Assembly: GCA_028698695.1 (NCBI GenBank)
Contig: JAQVWB010000003.1
Coordinates: forward strand, 1 to 27,816
DNA from: Syntrophomonadaceae bacterium
GTDB taxonomy: Bacteria > Bacillota > Syntrophomonadia > Syntrophomonadales > Syntrophomonadaceae
Length of the DNA: 27,816 nt
Direction: 5' to 3'
Shown here: one piece after another, positions 7,799 through 14,894 of the stretch
How positions within the stretch are numbered: the first letter of the stretch is position 1
Layout of the letters: every line of letters starts with the position of its first letter
The notes under the pieces: generated by a model
What the model saw: the letters and a program-made list of their open reading frames with translations, nothing else
Databases searched by the model: none
What the model was told of the DNA's origin: nothing
Translations under genes and position numbers: made by a program

Positions 7799-7806
7799 AT
7801 TATATG
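7799..7806 (-). promoter_or_regulatory. Possible -10 element for ytxC, sigma-E-like
   Basis: The minus strand reads CATATAAT about 30 bases before the ytxC start, differing at one base from the sigma-E -10 CATACAAT, and also containing TATAAT. No convincing sigma-A -35 lies 17 bases upstream. A sporulation-sigma reading fits the gene but is not proven. Confidence 0.35.
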
Positions 7807-7849
7807 TGCAGGCCCATAGCATTATTCAGTTGGCAATTTTTCATATATT

Positions 7850-7889
7850 ACACTAAACAACAAGAAACCAGGGTTATTGTTTAGAGTGT
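7850..7889. repeat. Dyad between ytxC and the mntR-like gene
   Basis: ACACTAAACAA (7850-7860) and TTGTTTAGAGTGT (7877-7889) are inverted copies apart from two extra bases in the right arm, separated by 16 bases. No T-run follows on either strand, so an operator is more likely than a terminator. The same TAAACA core recurs before feoA. Confidence 0.5.
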
Positions 7890-7998
7890 TCCCTGTCACC
7901 CCCAAAAGTAATTGGACAGCAGGTTTTTTCATAGACATGTTTTAAAGAAATTATTTATTAAAATGACTCTTCAACCAATATGCCAGGGAGGTGAGTTT

Positions 7999-8478
7999 AT
8001 GGGCGATCAGGGGCGCGAGTTTCGTACTGTTCGCGGTTATCAAATTAAGCAGCAAGAGACTAAAACTATTACCGCCAGCATGGAAGACTACCTGGAAATG
8101 ATCTATCGCCTGGCCCGGGAGAAAGGATATACCCGTATGGGTGACCTGGCAACAGCCCTTAATGTGCAGCCTCCTTCGGCAAGTAAAATGGTTCAGAAAT
8201 TGGCGGATATGGGTTACCTTCAGTTTGAAAAGTATGGAGCAATAGAACTTAGCAAAAAGGGGCGCGAATACGGGCAATATTTATTAAAAAGGCATGAGAC
8301 CCTGGAGCGCTTTTTAGGCATCATAGGAGTTAAAGAGCAATTGTTAGAGGAAACTGAAAAGATTGAACATTATATCAGTCCCGAAACTATAAGGAAAATT
8401 ATGCTGCTGGTTGAATTCATGGAAGATAATCCAGAATGGCTGCACGCTTTTAACGATTTTCACAACCGTGGGGGATAA
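7999..8478 (+). CDS. MntR/DtxR-family metal-dependent transcriptional regulator
   Basis: Cytoplasmic DNA-binding repressor, 159 residues. The winged helix spans about 24-93 (SMEDYLEMIY; helix-turn-helix around MGDLATALNVQPPSASKMVQ), followed by the metal-binding and dimerisation domain. All six metal ligands of B. subtilis MntR are conserved: D30, E33, H99, E120, E123 and H124. There is no C-terminal SH3-like domain, as in MntR and unlike DtxR/IdeR. The start is ATG 7999 after GGGAGGTGAG; longer in-frame readings from 7912 lack a ribosome site. It carries about 20 more N-terminal residues than MntR. The feoA/feoB genes follow on the same strand, so it probably controls metal uptake in response to Fe or Mn. 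Confidence 0.88.
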   Translation: MGDQGREFRTVRGYQIKQQETKTITASMEDYLEMIYRLAREKGYTRMGDLATALNVQPPSASKMVQKLADMGYLQFEKYGAIELSKKGREYGQYLLKRHETLERFLGIIGVKEQLLEETEKIEHYISPETIRKIMLLVEFMEDNPEWLHAFNDFHNRGG

Positions 8479-8775
8479 TTGGGAAATAGGCGCCAATAAC
8501 AGAGTTATCATGTAAATAACTTATAATTTAGAACTTTATTAATCACGCTACTTTGGGTTACCACTGATAATTGCAATACCTCTTCCTTCTGCAACCAGCA
8601 CCTTATTTTTTTATTACCCCCCTTCGGACAAACACCAAATCTCTGCAAATCCAATATATTAAGATAATTTCAAAGTTAGCCGTCTGCAACTTTCTTAACC
8701 AGGTGTGCTCGGTGAGATTTTCTAAACAGTTTTGGGGTAAACAGCTATATTCCGTAATAGAAAGAGGTGAAGAGA
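8479..8775 (+). promoter_or_regulatory. Non-coding stretch before feoA with repeat elements
   Basis: About 300 bases without a credible gene. Three elements are visible: AGTTAT...ATAACT, a small hairpin just after the regulator gene; AAAGTT(A)GC...GCAACTTT, an 8-pair stem with one bulge near 8670-8692; and a direct repeat of TAAACAG at 8723-8729 and 8738-8744, 15 bases apart, just before feoA. The direct repeat shares its core with the dyad at 7850-7889 and is the best candidate operator. I could not fix a convincing promoter. Confidence 0.4.
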
Positions 8776-9018
8776 ATGGTTATTCCCAACTCTCTATCTC
8801 TGATAGATATCCCGGTCGGAGACAGTGCCCGGGTGGTAAATATTTTAACTATTGGCGCCAATCGACGCCGACTGCTTGATTTGGGTTTGGTACCCGGTTC
8901 CAGAGTAGAAGTCATTCGGCGCAGCCCGGCAGGTAATCCCACTGCCTATTTAATTAAGGGAACGTTAATAGCACTTCGTAACGAAGATGCCCGCCAAATC
9001 CTGGTGGATACAAACTAA
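8776..9018 (+). CDS. feoA: Ferrous iron transport protein A
   Basis: Small cytoplasmic SH3-like protein, 80 residues, which in other bacteria assists FeoB-dependent Fe(II) uptake. The family pattern is visible: VGDSARVVNI, then RRLLDLGLVPGSRVEVI, and a C-terminal beta strand pair (YLIKGTLIALRNEDARQI). ATG 8776 is used because AGAGGTG lies 6 bases upstream; the in-frame GTG at 8767 is part of that ribosome site. feoB follows after 22 bases. Confidence 0.93.
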   Translation: MVIPNSLSLIDIPVGDSARVVNILTIGANRRRLLDLGLVPGSRVEVIRRSPAGNPTAYLIKGTLIALRNEDARQILVDTN

Positions 9019-9040
9019 TGCTGATTAGAAAGGAGAATAT

Positions 9041-9808
9041 ATGATTAAGACTGCCTCTTTACCAGTTCACGGTCAGGAAGCTACCAAAAATTTCGTTATA
9101 GCCTTGGCTGGAAACCCTAATGTAGGCAAAAGTACAGTTTTTAACCGCTTAACCGGGCTCAAACAACATACTGGCAACTGGCCGGGAAAGACGGTAACAA
9201 GAGCAGAAGGTACCTTTTTCCATCGTAACCGGCACTATACCCTGGTAGATCTGCCCGGGACTTATTCCCTGCACGCCAGCTCTACCGATGAACAAGTAGC
9301 TCGTGATTTCATCTGTTTTGCCCGCCCGGATCTTACCTTGGTAGTATGTGATGCTACCTGCCTGGAGCGCAACTTAAATTTAGTACTGCAAATATTAGAA
9401 ATTACCGATCGGGTTGTACTTTGTGTAAATCTAATGGATGAAGCCAAAAGAAAAGGATTTCGTGTAGATATTGATATGCTAACTCACAAGCTGGGAATAC
9501 CGGTAGTAGGTACCGCCGCCCGCAGCGGGAGGGGTTTAAGCAGGTTAAAGAATGTTTTGGACGATATGGTTGCCGGGAAAATAGTGACCACACCACAGCA
9601 GGTTGTTTATGACCCGGAGTTGGAAACATCCATAAATGAGATTGCCAAAAGACTGACTCCTTATTTGCCCGATTGGATTAACAGCCGCTGGGCAGCTCTG
9701 CGTTTATTAGAGAGGGATTATAGTGTTCTGGATCATATCACCGATAATAAAAACAAAAATTACTCCCCAAGAATATTGAAGAAGGAAGTGGCTTTGTGTC
9801 TACAATAA
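9041..9808 (+). CDS. feoB: FeoB GTPase domain as a separate polypeptide
   Basis: N-terminal cytoplasmic half of the Fe(II) transporter FeoB, 255 residues. GTPase motifs: G1 GNPNVGKS (24-31), Thr in the switch I region, G3 DLPG (70-73), G4 NLMD (130-133) and a G5-like GTAARSGRG. A helical GDI-like region follows from about 170. There are no membrane segments. In most bacteria this domain is fused to the membrane channel; here the frame stops within the GDI-to-membrane linker and the next gene, in a frame two bases away, supplies the rest. AAAGGAG precedes the ATG. Some Clostridia carry FeoB split at this point, so I favour a natural split over a frameshift. Confidence 0.9.
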   Translation: MIKTASLPVHGQEATKNFVIALAGNPNVGKSTVFNRLTGLKQHTGNWPGKTVTRAEGTFFHRNRHYTLVDLPGTYSLHASSTDEQVARDFICFARPDLTLVVCDATCLERNLNLVLQILEITDRVVLCVNLMDEAKRKGFRVDIDMLTHKLGIPVVGTAARSGRGLSRLKNVLDDMVAGKIVTTPQQVVYDPELETSINEIAKRLTPYLPDWINSRWAALRLLERDYSVLDHITDNKNKNYSPRILKKEVALCLQ

Positions 9809-11211
9809 ATAAACACGGGCTATTAATAATCCGTGAAATTGAGCCTCTCCTTCCCGGAAATGTATCCAATATAAAAGATCGTATAGTGAGCGGCATCTAC
9901 CGGCAGGCTGAAGATATCTCGGCCCAGGCAGTAAGAACTGAAAGCTCATATCAAGCTAGCCTGGAGACCAAGCTGGATGGTATCCTAACCTCACGCTGGC
10001 TGGGTTTCCCTATAATGTTATTCCTGTTGACTCTGGTTCTCTGGATTACTATTACTGGTGCCAACTACCCTTCTCAATTACTGGCCAGCGGCTTATTCTG
10101 GATTGAAAAACAACTGCTTAATCTTTTTGTTACATCAGGTGCGCCGTCCTGGTTAACCGGGGTACTAATTCTGGGTATGTATCGTTCCCTGGCCTGGGTA
10201 GTATCGGTTATGCTCCCCCCCATGGCTATCTTCTTCCCCCTTTTTACCCTGCTGGAGGACCTGGGTTATCTACCCCGGGTAGCCTTTAATATGGATAACC
10301 TTTTCCGCCGGGCGGGAGCCCACGGGAAACAGTGTTTGACCATGTGCATGGGGTTCGGCTGTAATGCTGCCGGGGTCACTTCCTGCCGTATTATTGACTC
10401 CCCCCGGGAACGATTAATAGCCATACTCACCAATACCTTCTCCATCTGCAATGGACGTTTTCCTACTCTTATATCCCTGGCTACAATCTTCATGGGTACC
10501 CTGGTTGCCCGGGCCTTTAGTTCCACCCTGGCTACCCTGGCAGTGGTAGCCATAATAATGATGGGTATATTAACTACCCTCCTGGTTTCTTATTTATTAT
10601 CCCGCACCCTTCTACAGGGAGTTCCTTCATTTTTTGTACTGGAGCTCCCCCCTTTTCGCAAACCTCAACTGGGCCAAATCCTAATCCGCTCCCTATTGGA
10701 CCGCACATTATTTGTACTCTGGCGAGCCGTAGTTATAGCTGCCCCGGCAGGAGCCCTGACCTGGATACTAGCTAATAGTTTTGTTGCTGATACCAGCATA
10801 TTTGCATTAATAGCCGGTTGGCTGGACCCCCTGGGCCAGCTTATGGGCATGGATGGCATTATCCTCATCGCCTTCCTGTTAGGACTACCCGCCAATGAGA
10901 TTTTCCTGCCCATCCTTATCATGGGCTATTTATCAGCCGGCTCTATGTTGGAACTGGATAGCCTGAACGCATTGCGGACCCTATTGCTGGATCATGGCTG
11001 GACCTGGATTACCGCCCTCTGCGTAATGCTGTTTTCCCTGCTCCATTTTCCCTGCGGTACCACCCTTTATACCATTTTCAAGGAAACCCGCAGTGCCCGC
11101 TGGACCATTATGGCTGCCCTGATTCCCCTGGCCCTGGGAATCCTGGTCACTTTGATAGTTAACCAGGGAGCGAGAATTATAAATTGTTTTTCAGCCGGTT
11201 TTTCTGGTTAG
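9796..11211 (+). CDS. feoB: FeoB membrane domain as a separate polypeptide
   Basis: Membrane part of FeoB, 471 residues, starting at GTG 9796 and overlapping the GTPase gene by 13 bases. The first 65 residues are soluble and match the end of the GDI and linker. Several membrane segments follow from WLGFPIMLFLLTLVLW onward. The Gate motifs are recognisable: CMGFGCNAAG (about 184-193) with SICNGRFPT (about 216-224), ELPPFRKPQ, and a second Gate copy with GLPANEIFLPILIMGY where enterobacterial FeoB has a different sequence. The AGGA 9 bases upstream of GTG supports separate initiation. Automated annotation often calls this half a nucleoside recognition domain protein. Confidence 0.88.
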   Translation: MSTINKHGLLIIREIEPLLPGNVSNIKDRIVSGIYRQAEDISAQAVRTESSYQASLETKLDGILTSRWLGFPIMLFLLTLVLWITITGANYPSQLLASGLFWIEKQLLNLFVTSGAPSWLTGVLILGMYRSLAWVVSVMLPPMAIFFPLFTLLEDLGYLPRVAFNMDNLFRRAGAHGKQCLTMCMGFGCNAAGVTSCRIIDSPRERLIAILTNTFSICNGRFPTLISLATIFMGTLVARAFSSTLATLAVVAIIMMGILTTLLVSYLLSRTLLQGVPSFFVLELPPFRKPQLGQILIRSLLDRTLFVLWRAVVIAAPAGALTWILANSFVADTSIFALIAGWLDPLGQLMGMDGIILIAFLLGLPANEIFLPILIMGYLSAGSMLELDSLNALRTLLLDHGWTWITALCVMLFSLLHFPCGTTLYTIFKETRSARWTIMAALIPLALGILVTLIVNQGARIINCFSAGFSG

Positions 11212-11237
11212 AAAGTTGAGTTAATGAATATATTTTA

Positions 11238-11768
11238 TTATTGCGGAACTGCTCCTGGTTTGGGAACCCGGATAGAACTAACCATTAAATATGACAATAA
11301 CAACACTAGTAAAACAATTAACCATACCGGTAAATAAGCCGCCAGCAAAGAAACTACAGCCAGAAATAATCCCGCAAAAGTGATGGGAATACCAACAAAA
11401 TAATCGGGAGCACCGGATACATTAAAACGGGCTAAACGAAAAGCTCCACAGGCTATATAAACGAGAACTATAATTAAACCGGCAACAAACCACTTGTCTG
11501 CTAATAACTGCGAATAAATAAGCAATGCCGGAGCAACCCCAAAGGAAACCAAATCACATAAAGAATCCAATTCTTTACCTATGCTGGTAGCACTATCAAG
11601 ACGTCTGGCAACCTTGCCATCCAACGAATCCATTACTACGGCAATAAGTATTAATAAAGCTGCTGCTGCATAGTTCTCATTTATAGTAGCCACTAATGAT
11701 AAGCATCCAGCCAGGAGATTTAAAAAAGTTATACTAATTGCTATCGATATCCGAAATGAATTTGGCAA
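11238..11768 (-). CDS. pssA: CDP-diacylglycerol--serine O-phosphatidyltransferase
   Basis: Integral membrane enzyme making phosphatidylserine from CDP-diacylglycerol and L-serine, 176 residues. The CDP-alcohol phosphotransferase motif is complete: D50-G51-x2-A54-R55-x8-G64-x3-D68-x3-D72. About five or six membrane segments are visible. The start is TTG at 11768, inside the last 35 bases of psd, preceded by GGGAGGGG; no better start exists before the first membrane helix. The overlap implies co-transcription and probably coupled translation with psd, the next enzyme of the pathway. Confidence 0.92.
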   Translation of the reverse strand: MPNSFRISIAISITFLNLLAGCLSLVATINENYAAAALLILIAVVMDSLDGKVARRLDSATSIGKELDSLCDLVSFGVAPALLIYSQLLADKWFVAGLIIVLVYIACGAFRLARFNVSGAPDYFVGIPITFAGLFLAVVSLLAAYLPVWLIVLLVLLLSYLMVSSIRVPKPGAVPQ

Positions 11769-12390
11769 TTACGCTTTCCCCTCCCTTTACACTATCCCCG
11801 ATTTTAACCAATATCTCAGTTTCAACGGGCAAATAAATTTCCGTACAGGAACCGAATCTAATCAAACCAAATCGTTCTCCCCGCTGCAGTACATTTCCCG
11901 ATTCAACCCAACATACTAATCTTCTGGCAACCAGACCAGTAATCTGCACTACCAGCACCCTTCCAAAATCAGTTTCCAATCCAATATAATTGCGTTGATT
12001 CTTAAAACTGACCTCATCCTTATATGCCGGTAAAAACTTACCAGCTACCTGCTTTATAAAACCAACCTTGCCGGACACCGGTGCCCGGTTAATATGAACA
12101 TTAAACAAGCTGAGAAATATCCTTACGCGCTTAGCATTCCCTTTAATAAAAAGCCCTTCGTTGACAGTTGTAACATCCATTACCTTGCCATCAGCAGGTG
12201 AAACAACCATCTCATCCCCCTCCGGGATAATCCGCTCGGGGTTACGAAAAAAGAATATGCAAAACAAGGTTAAAGCTGCAAATATTAGTGCAGGTATATA
12301 AAAGTGAAAAACAGCCAATACTGCAACAATAGCTAAAGCTATTATAATAAAAATCCAGCCCTCACGGGCAATAATTTCATTGTGCTGCAT
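11734..12390 (-). CDS. psd: Phosphatidylserine decarboxylase, short form
   Basis: Converts phosphatidylserine to phosphatidylethanolamine at the membrane. Start ATG 12390 follows AAGGAA; an in-frame TTG at 12408 overlaps that site. This gives 218 residues, typical of the short archaeal/Bacillota type rather than the roughly 300-residue E. coli type. Two N-terminal membrane segments (about 12-30 and 31-48) are followed by FRNPER, VVSPADGKV and FNVHINRAPVSG. The self-cleavage site is RFGSC: G180-S181, with the Ser expected to become the pyruvoyl cofactor. Together with pssA the gene pair predicts PE in the membrane. Confidence 0.92.
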   Translation of the reverse strand: MQHNEIIAREGWIFIIIALAIVAVLAVFHFYIPALIFAALTLFCIFFFRNPERIIPEGDEMVVSPADGKVMDVTTVNEGLFIKGNAKRVRIFLSLFNVHINRAPVSGKVGFIKQVAGKFLPAYKDEVSFKNQRNYIGLETDFGRVLVVQITGLVARRLVCWVESGNVLQRGERFGLIRFGSCTEIYLPVETEILVKIGDSVKGGESVIAKFISDIDSN

Positions 12391-12522
12391 ATAGAAACAT
12401 TCCTTCAAATAATATATTCAACTGCTCTTTACCTCATATTCATTCTAGTCGAAATCCCAAGAAATTAATACCCATAATGCTCAATTATTGTCGGATGGCA
12501 ACTTTGTTTGCTTTATTATACT

Positions 12523-12551
12523 ATTATATGCAATCAAGTCCCCTTAATTCT
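12523..12551 (-). promoter_or_regulatory. Possible promoter region for psd-pssA
   Basis: Two TATAAT hexamers lie at 12515-12520 and 12523-12528 on the minus strand. The upstream one has AGAATT as a poor -35 at 17 bases; it also reads CATATAAT. The rest of 12391-12595 shows no other structure I can name. Confidence 0.4.
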
Positions 12552-12595
12552 TAATTAATTGAACCCAAATTAATGCAGCTTTTTTTATAATCAAT

Positions 12596-12625
12596 AAAAA
12601 GGTATCAGTAAACTGATACCTTTTT
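12596..12625. terminator. Bidirectional terminator after the carbohydrate-binding gene
   Basis: Perfect 13-pair stem (AAAAAGGTATCAG / CTGATACCTTTTT) with loop TAAA, ending in T-runs on both strands. It lies 25 bases past the minus-strand stop at 12651. Confidence 0.93.
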
Positions 12626-12650
12626 ATCGCCTTATATATGAATTTTATCC

Positions 12651-12980
12651 TTAGCTATAGGAAAGGGAATCTGAATCAACCGCTGTTTGCCAAGGCTTGC
12701 CGTTATTATCATCAACGTGATTTTCTTCATCACTAAAGTAGAAATTCAGAGTATCTGAAGCTTCTACCTGAAATCTTGCCTGGTAAATTCGACCTTGCTT
12801 GCTCATTTCTATAGTTTTTGAACCGAAATAACGATCAGGTGATCCATACATAACATGTACTGATAACGGTTCTGAGTTATGGGTAGTCAACTCACCTGAA
12901 TAAATAATATTAACATTTTTTCCTACAGACGGTGGCATTGGTTCAATCGAAACTCCATTACCCAATTCTTTTCTTGCCAT
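12651..12980 (-). CDS. Stand-alone starch/glycogen-type carbohydrate-binding module
   Basis: 109 residues, no signal peptide and no catalytic domain. The sequence is a single beta-sandwich module resembling CBM25/CBM53: VNIIYSGEL, VHVMYGSPDRYFG, YQARFQVEASDTLNFYFSD, then DDNNGKPWQTAV. The aromatic Phe/Tyr/Trp pattern and the Asn-Asn-Gly-Lys-x-Trp ending are the sugar-contact features of this family. As a cytoplasmic protein it may bind storage glycogen, but no glycogen gene is nearby, so the role is open. AAGGAG lies about 12 bases before the ATG, rather far. It is a single-gene unit with its own promoter and terminator. Confidence 0.75.
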   Translation of the reverse strand: MARKELGNGVSIEPMPPSVGKNVNIIYSGELTTHNSEPLSVHVMYGSPDRYFGSKTIEMSKQGRIYQARFQVEASDTLNFYFSDEENHVDDNNGKPWQTAVDSDSLSYS

Positions 12981-13025
12981 ATAAAAAGCTCACTCCTTTC
13001 TGATGTATAGCATTATGATGCGCCA

Positions 13026-13054
13026 ATAATTAAAAGTTTATGAGTAATTGTAAA
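13026..13054 (-). promoter_or_regulatory. Putative promoter of the carbohydrate-binding gene
   Basis: TTTACA (13049-13054), 17-base spacer, AATTAT (13026-13031) on the minus strand, about 45 bases before the start codon. Confidence 0.55.
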
Positions 13055-13211
13055 GCTAATCCGACAAATACCCTTATACAGGCTTAGTTTATATAATGTG
13101 CATTTCCAAAATAACTATTATACAATTAAAGAGATTTAGATTTTGATTCCAATGTAAAAGGAAATAATTCCTCTGTTGATAATTCTTACTATTATATTGG
13201 GGGGTACTGGA

Positions 13212-14111
13212 ATGAGCGTAGAGGCACAACGGGAAACTTTTATTGATATAATGGCAAAATTTACGGCATATACCGGCAAGCATCTTCCTGATGATGTTTT
13301 ATCAAAGTTAAAAGAACTGCAGGAAAAGGAAATCACCCCATTAGCAAATATTATTTACGATGCTATGTTTGAAGATCTCAGGATGGCAGATGAATTGGAT
13401 AGACCATGCTGCCAGGATACCGGAGTTATTCAGTATTTTGTACAAGTTGGAACCAGGTTTCCTTTAATTGATGAGATAGAAGATTGCCTGCGTGAAGCGG
13501 TCAAAAGGGCTACGATTATCGGACCGCTCCGCCACAATGCGGTTGAAGTTTTCGATGAGAAAAACACCGGCAACAATGTTGGCAAAAGAATTCCCTGGAT
13601 TGACTGGGAGATTGTTCCCCACAGTGATGAGGCGACCATCTATGTATATATGGCCGGCGGCGGTTGCAGTCTGCCGGGAACTGCCAAGGTTCTCATGCCT
13701 CTGGAAGGATATGAGGGAGTTGTAAAATTCGTTTTCGATCAAATTACTTCCTATGGTATCAATGCCTGCCCTCCTCTGCTGGTTGGCATTGGTATTGCAG
13801 GTTCCGTAGAGGTGGCCGCCAAATTATCAAAAAAAGCCCTGCTACGCCCTATAGGTTCTCATAACCCCAATCCTCGTGGTGCTGAGCTGGAATCCAGAGT
13901 CGAAAACGGGCTGAATGCCATTAAAATCGGGCCGGGCGGTCTTACCGGAGAAAACTCGGTTATGGGGGTTCATATTGAAGAGGCAGCCCGTCATCCCGCT
14001 ACCATTGCAGTGGGTTTATCGACCGGGTGCTGGGCGCACCGCAGATCTGCGATAAAAATAACGGCTGACCTGGATTACGAAATAATTTCGCATAAAGGAG
14101 TAATTTTATGA
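13212..14111 (+). CDS. ttdA: L(+)-tartrate dehydratase (or class I fumarase) alpha subunit
   Basis: Iron-sulfur subunit of a two-part class I hydro-lyase, 299 residues. Three cysteines expected to hold the catalytic [4Fe-4S] cluster are visible: in CCQDTG (66/67), NACPP (186) and STGCWAHRR (273). Long stretches such as MAGGGC-LPG, LMP-EGYEGVVKFVF and GPLRHNAVE follow E. coli TtdA closely, more than fused FumA/FumB. ATG 13212 follows GGGGGG; the longer in-frame opening at 13176 has no ribosome site. The product could act on L-tartrate, giving oxaloacetate, or serve as fumarase. No tartrate transporter or regulator adjoins it. The gene overlaps ttdB by 4 bases. Confidence 0.88.
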   Translation: MSVEAQRETFIDIMAKFTAYTGKHLPDDVLSKLKELQEKEITPLANIIYDAMFEDLRMADELDRPCCQDTGVIQYFVQVGTRFPLIDEIEDCLREAVKRATIIGPLRHNAVEVFDEKNTGNNVGKRIPWIDWEIVPHSDEATIYVYMAGGGCSLPGTAKVLMPLEGYEGVVKFVFDQITSYGINACPPLLVGIGIAGSVEVAAKLSKKALLRPIGSHNPNPRGAELESRVENGLNAIKIGPGGLTGENSVMGVHIEEAARHPATIAVGLSTGCWAHRRSAIKITADLDYEIISHKGVIL

Positions 14112-14725
14112 GCCGTAAAATATTAACTACCCCAATTAAAAATGAAGACCTGGATTCATTGACGATTGGCGATATTATTTATCTGACCGGTTATCTGATA
14201 ACCAGTCGTGATGATGTCCATCAACGTCTTATCAAACAGCATAAACCGCTGCCAGTTGACCTGTCTGGCAAAGCCATTTTCCATGCCGGACCCATTATGC
14301 GAGAAATAGAAGGTCAACCCGGGAAGCACGAAGTAATTTCCATTGGCCCTACCACCAGCATGCGTATGGAAAAATATGAACAGGCTTTTATTGCTCAAAC
14401 TGGTGTCAAGTTAATTGTCGGAAAGGGTGGCATGGGCCCAAATACCGCAGAAGCTTGCCGGAAATATAAAGCTATACATACCGTTTTCCCCGGAGGATGT
14501 GCTGTTCTGGCAGCAAATTGTGTGGAGGAAGTTGAATCTGTGGAGTGGCTGGATTTAGGTATGCCGGAAGCCATGTGGGTCATGCGCGTCAGGGAATTTG
14601 GGCCCCTTATCGTATCCATTGATACCAAAGGTAATAATCTTTTCGAGAATAATATAAAAGCTTTTAATCAGAGGAAAGAAGTTATCGTTGAGGATATCTG
14701 CCAACATGTCGATTATCTTGAGTAA
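14108..14725 (+). CDS. ttdB: L(+)-tartrate dehydratase (or class I fumarase) beta subunit
   Basis: Partner of the preceding subunit, 205 residues. It has the family segments KILTTPIK, GDIIYLTGYL, GKAIFHAGPIM, GPTTSMRMEKYE, VGKGGMGP and FGPLIVSIDTKGNN, all close to E. coli TtdB. The ATG overlaps the ttdA stop (ATGA), so equal synthesis by translational coupling is expected. Sequence alone does not separate tartrate from fumarate specificity. Confidence 0.88.
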   Translation: MSRKILTTPIKNEDLDSLTIGDIIYLTGYLITSRDDVHQRLIKQHKPLPVDLSGKAIFHAGPIMREIEGQPGKHEVISIGPTTSMRMEKYEQAFIAQTGVKLIVGKGGMGPNTAEACRKYKAIHTVFPGGCAVLAANCVEEVESVEWLDLGMPEAMWVMRVREFGPLIVSIDTKGNNLFENNIKAFNQRKEVIVEDICQHVDYLE

Positions 14726-14827
14726 GGCTGCGAGGACAAGGACAGAAGAACTGTCCGAAACTGCAGCTCCTCAGGATTACATTTATGATACTTTTTCAGC
14801 AATCTCGAACTTTACCCTTGATAACAA

Positions 14828-14858
14828 AACCCTCTGTGATGGAATATCACAGAGGGTT
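14828..14858. terminator. Bidirectional terminator between ttdB and an acyl-CoA dehydrogenase
   Basis: Perfect 13-pair stem (AACCCTCTGTGAT / ATCACAGAGGGTT) with loop GGAAT. On the minus strand it continues into TTTTGTTAT, a better T-run than on the plus strand. It lies between two convergent genes. Confidence 0.88.
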
Positions 14859-14894
14859 GGGCGGGTATTTTAGTTTTGCAGTTACCTGACAATC

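Noticed and set aside
7850..7889. Dyad called as a terminator
   Set aside because: It sits between divergent gene starts, not after a gene, and no T-run follows.
7912..7998. Longer N-terminus for the MntR-like regulator
   Set aside because: The strong GGGAGGTGAG lies just before ATG 7999, and the extra residues do not resemble the family.
8571..8879. Open frame of about 100 codons upstream of and overlapping feoA
   Set aside because: No ribosome site, no protein-like pattern, and it overlaps the well-supported feoA in another frame.
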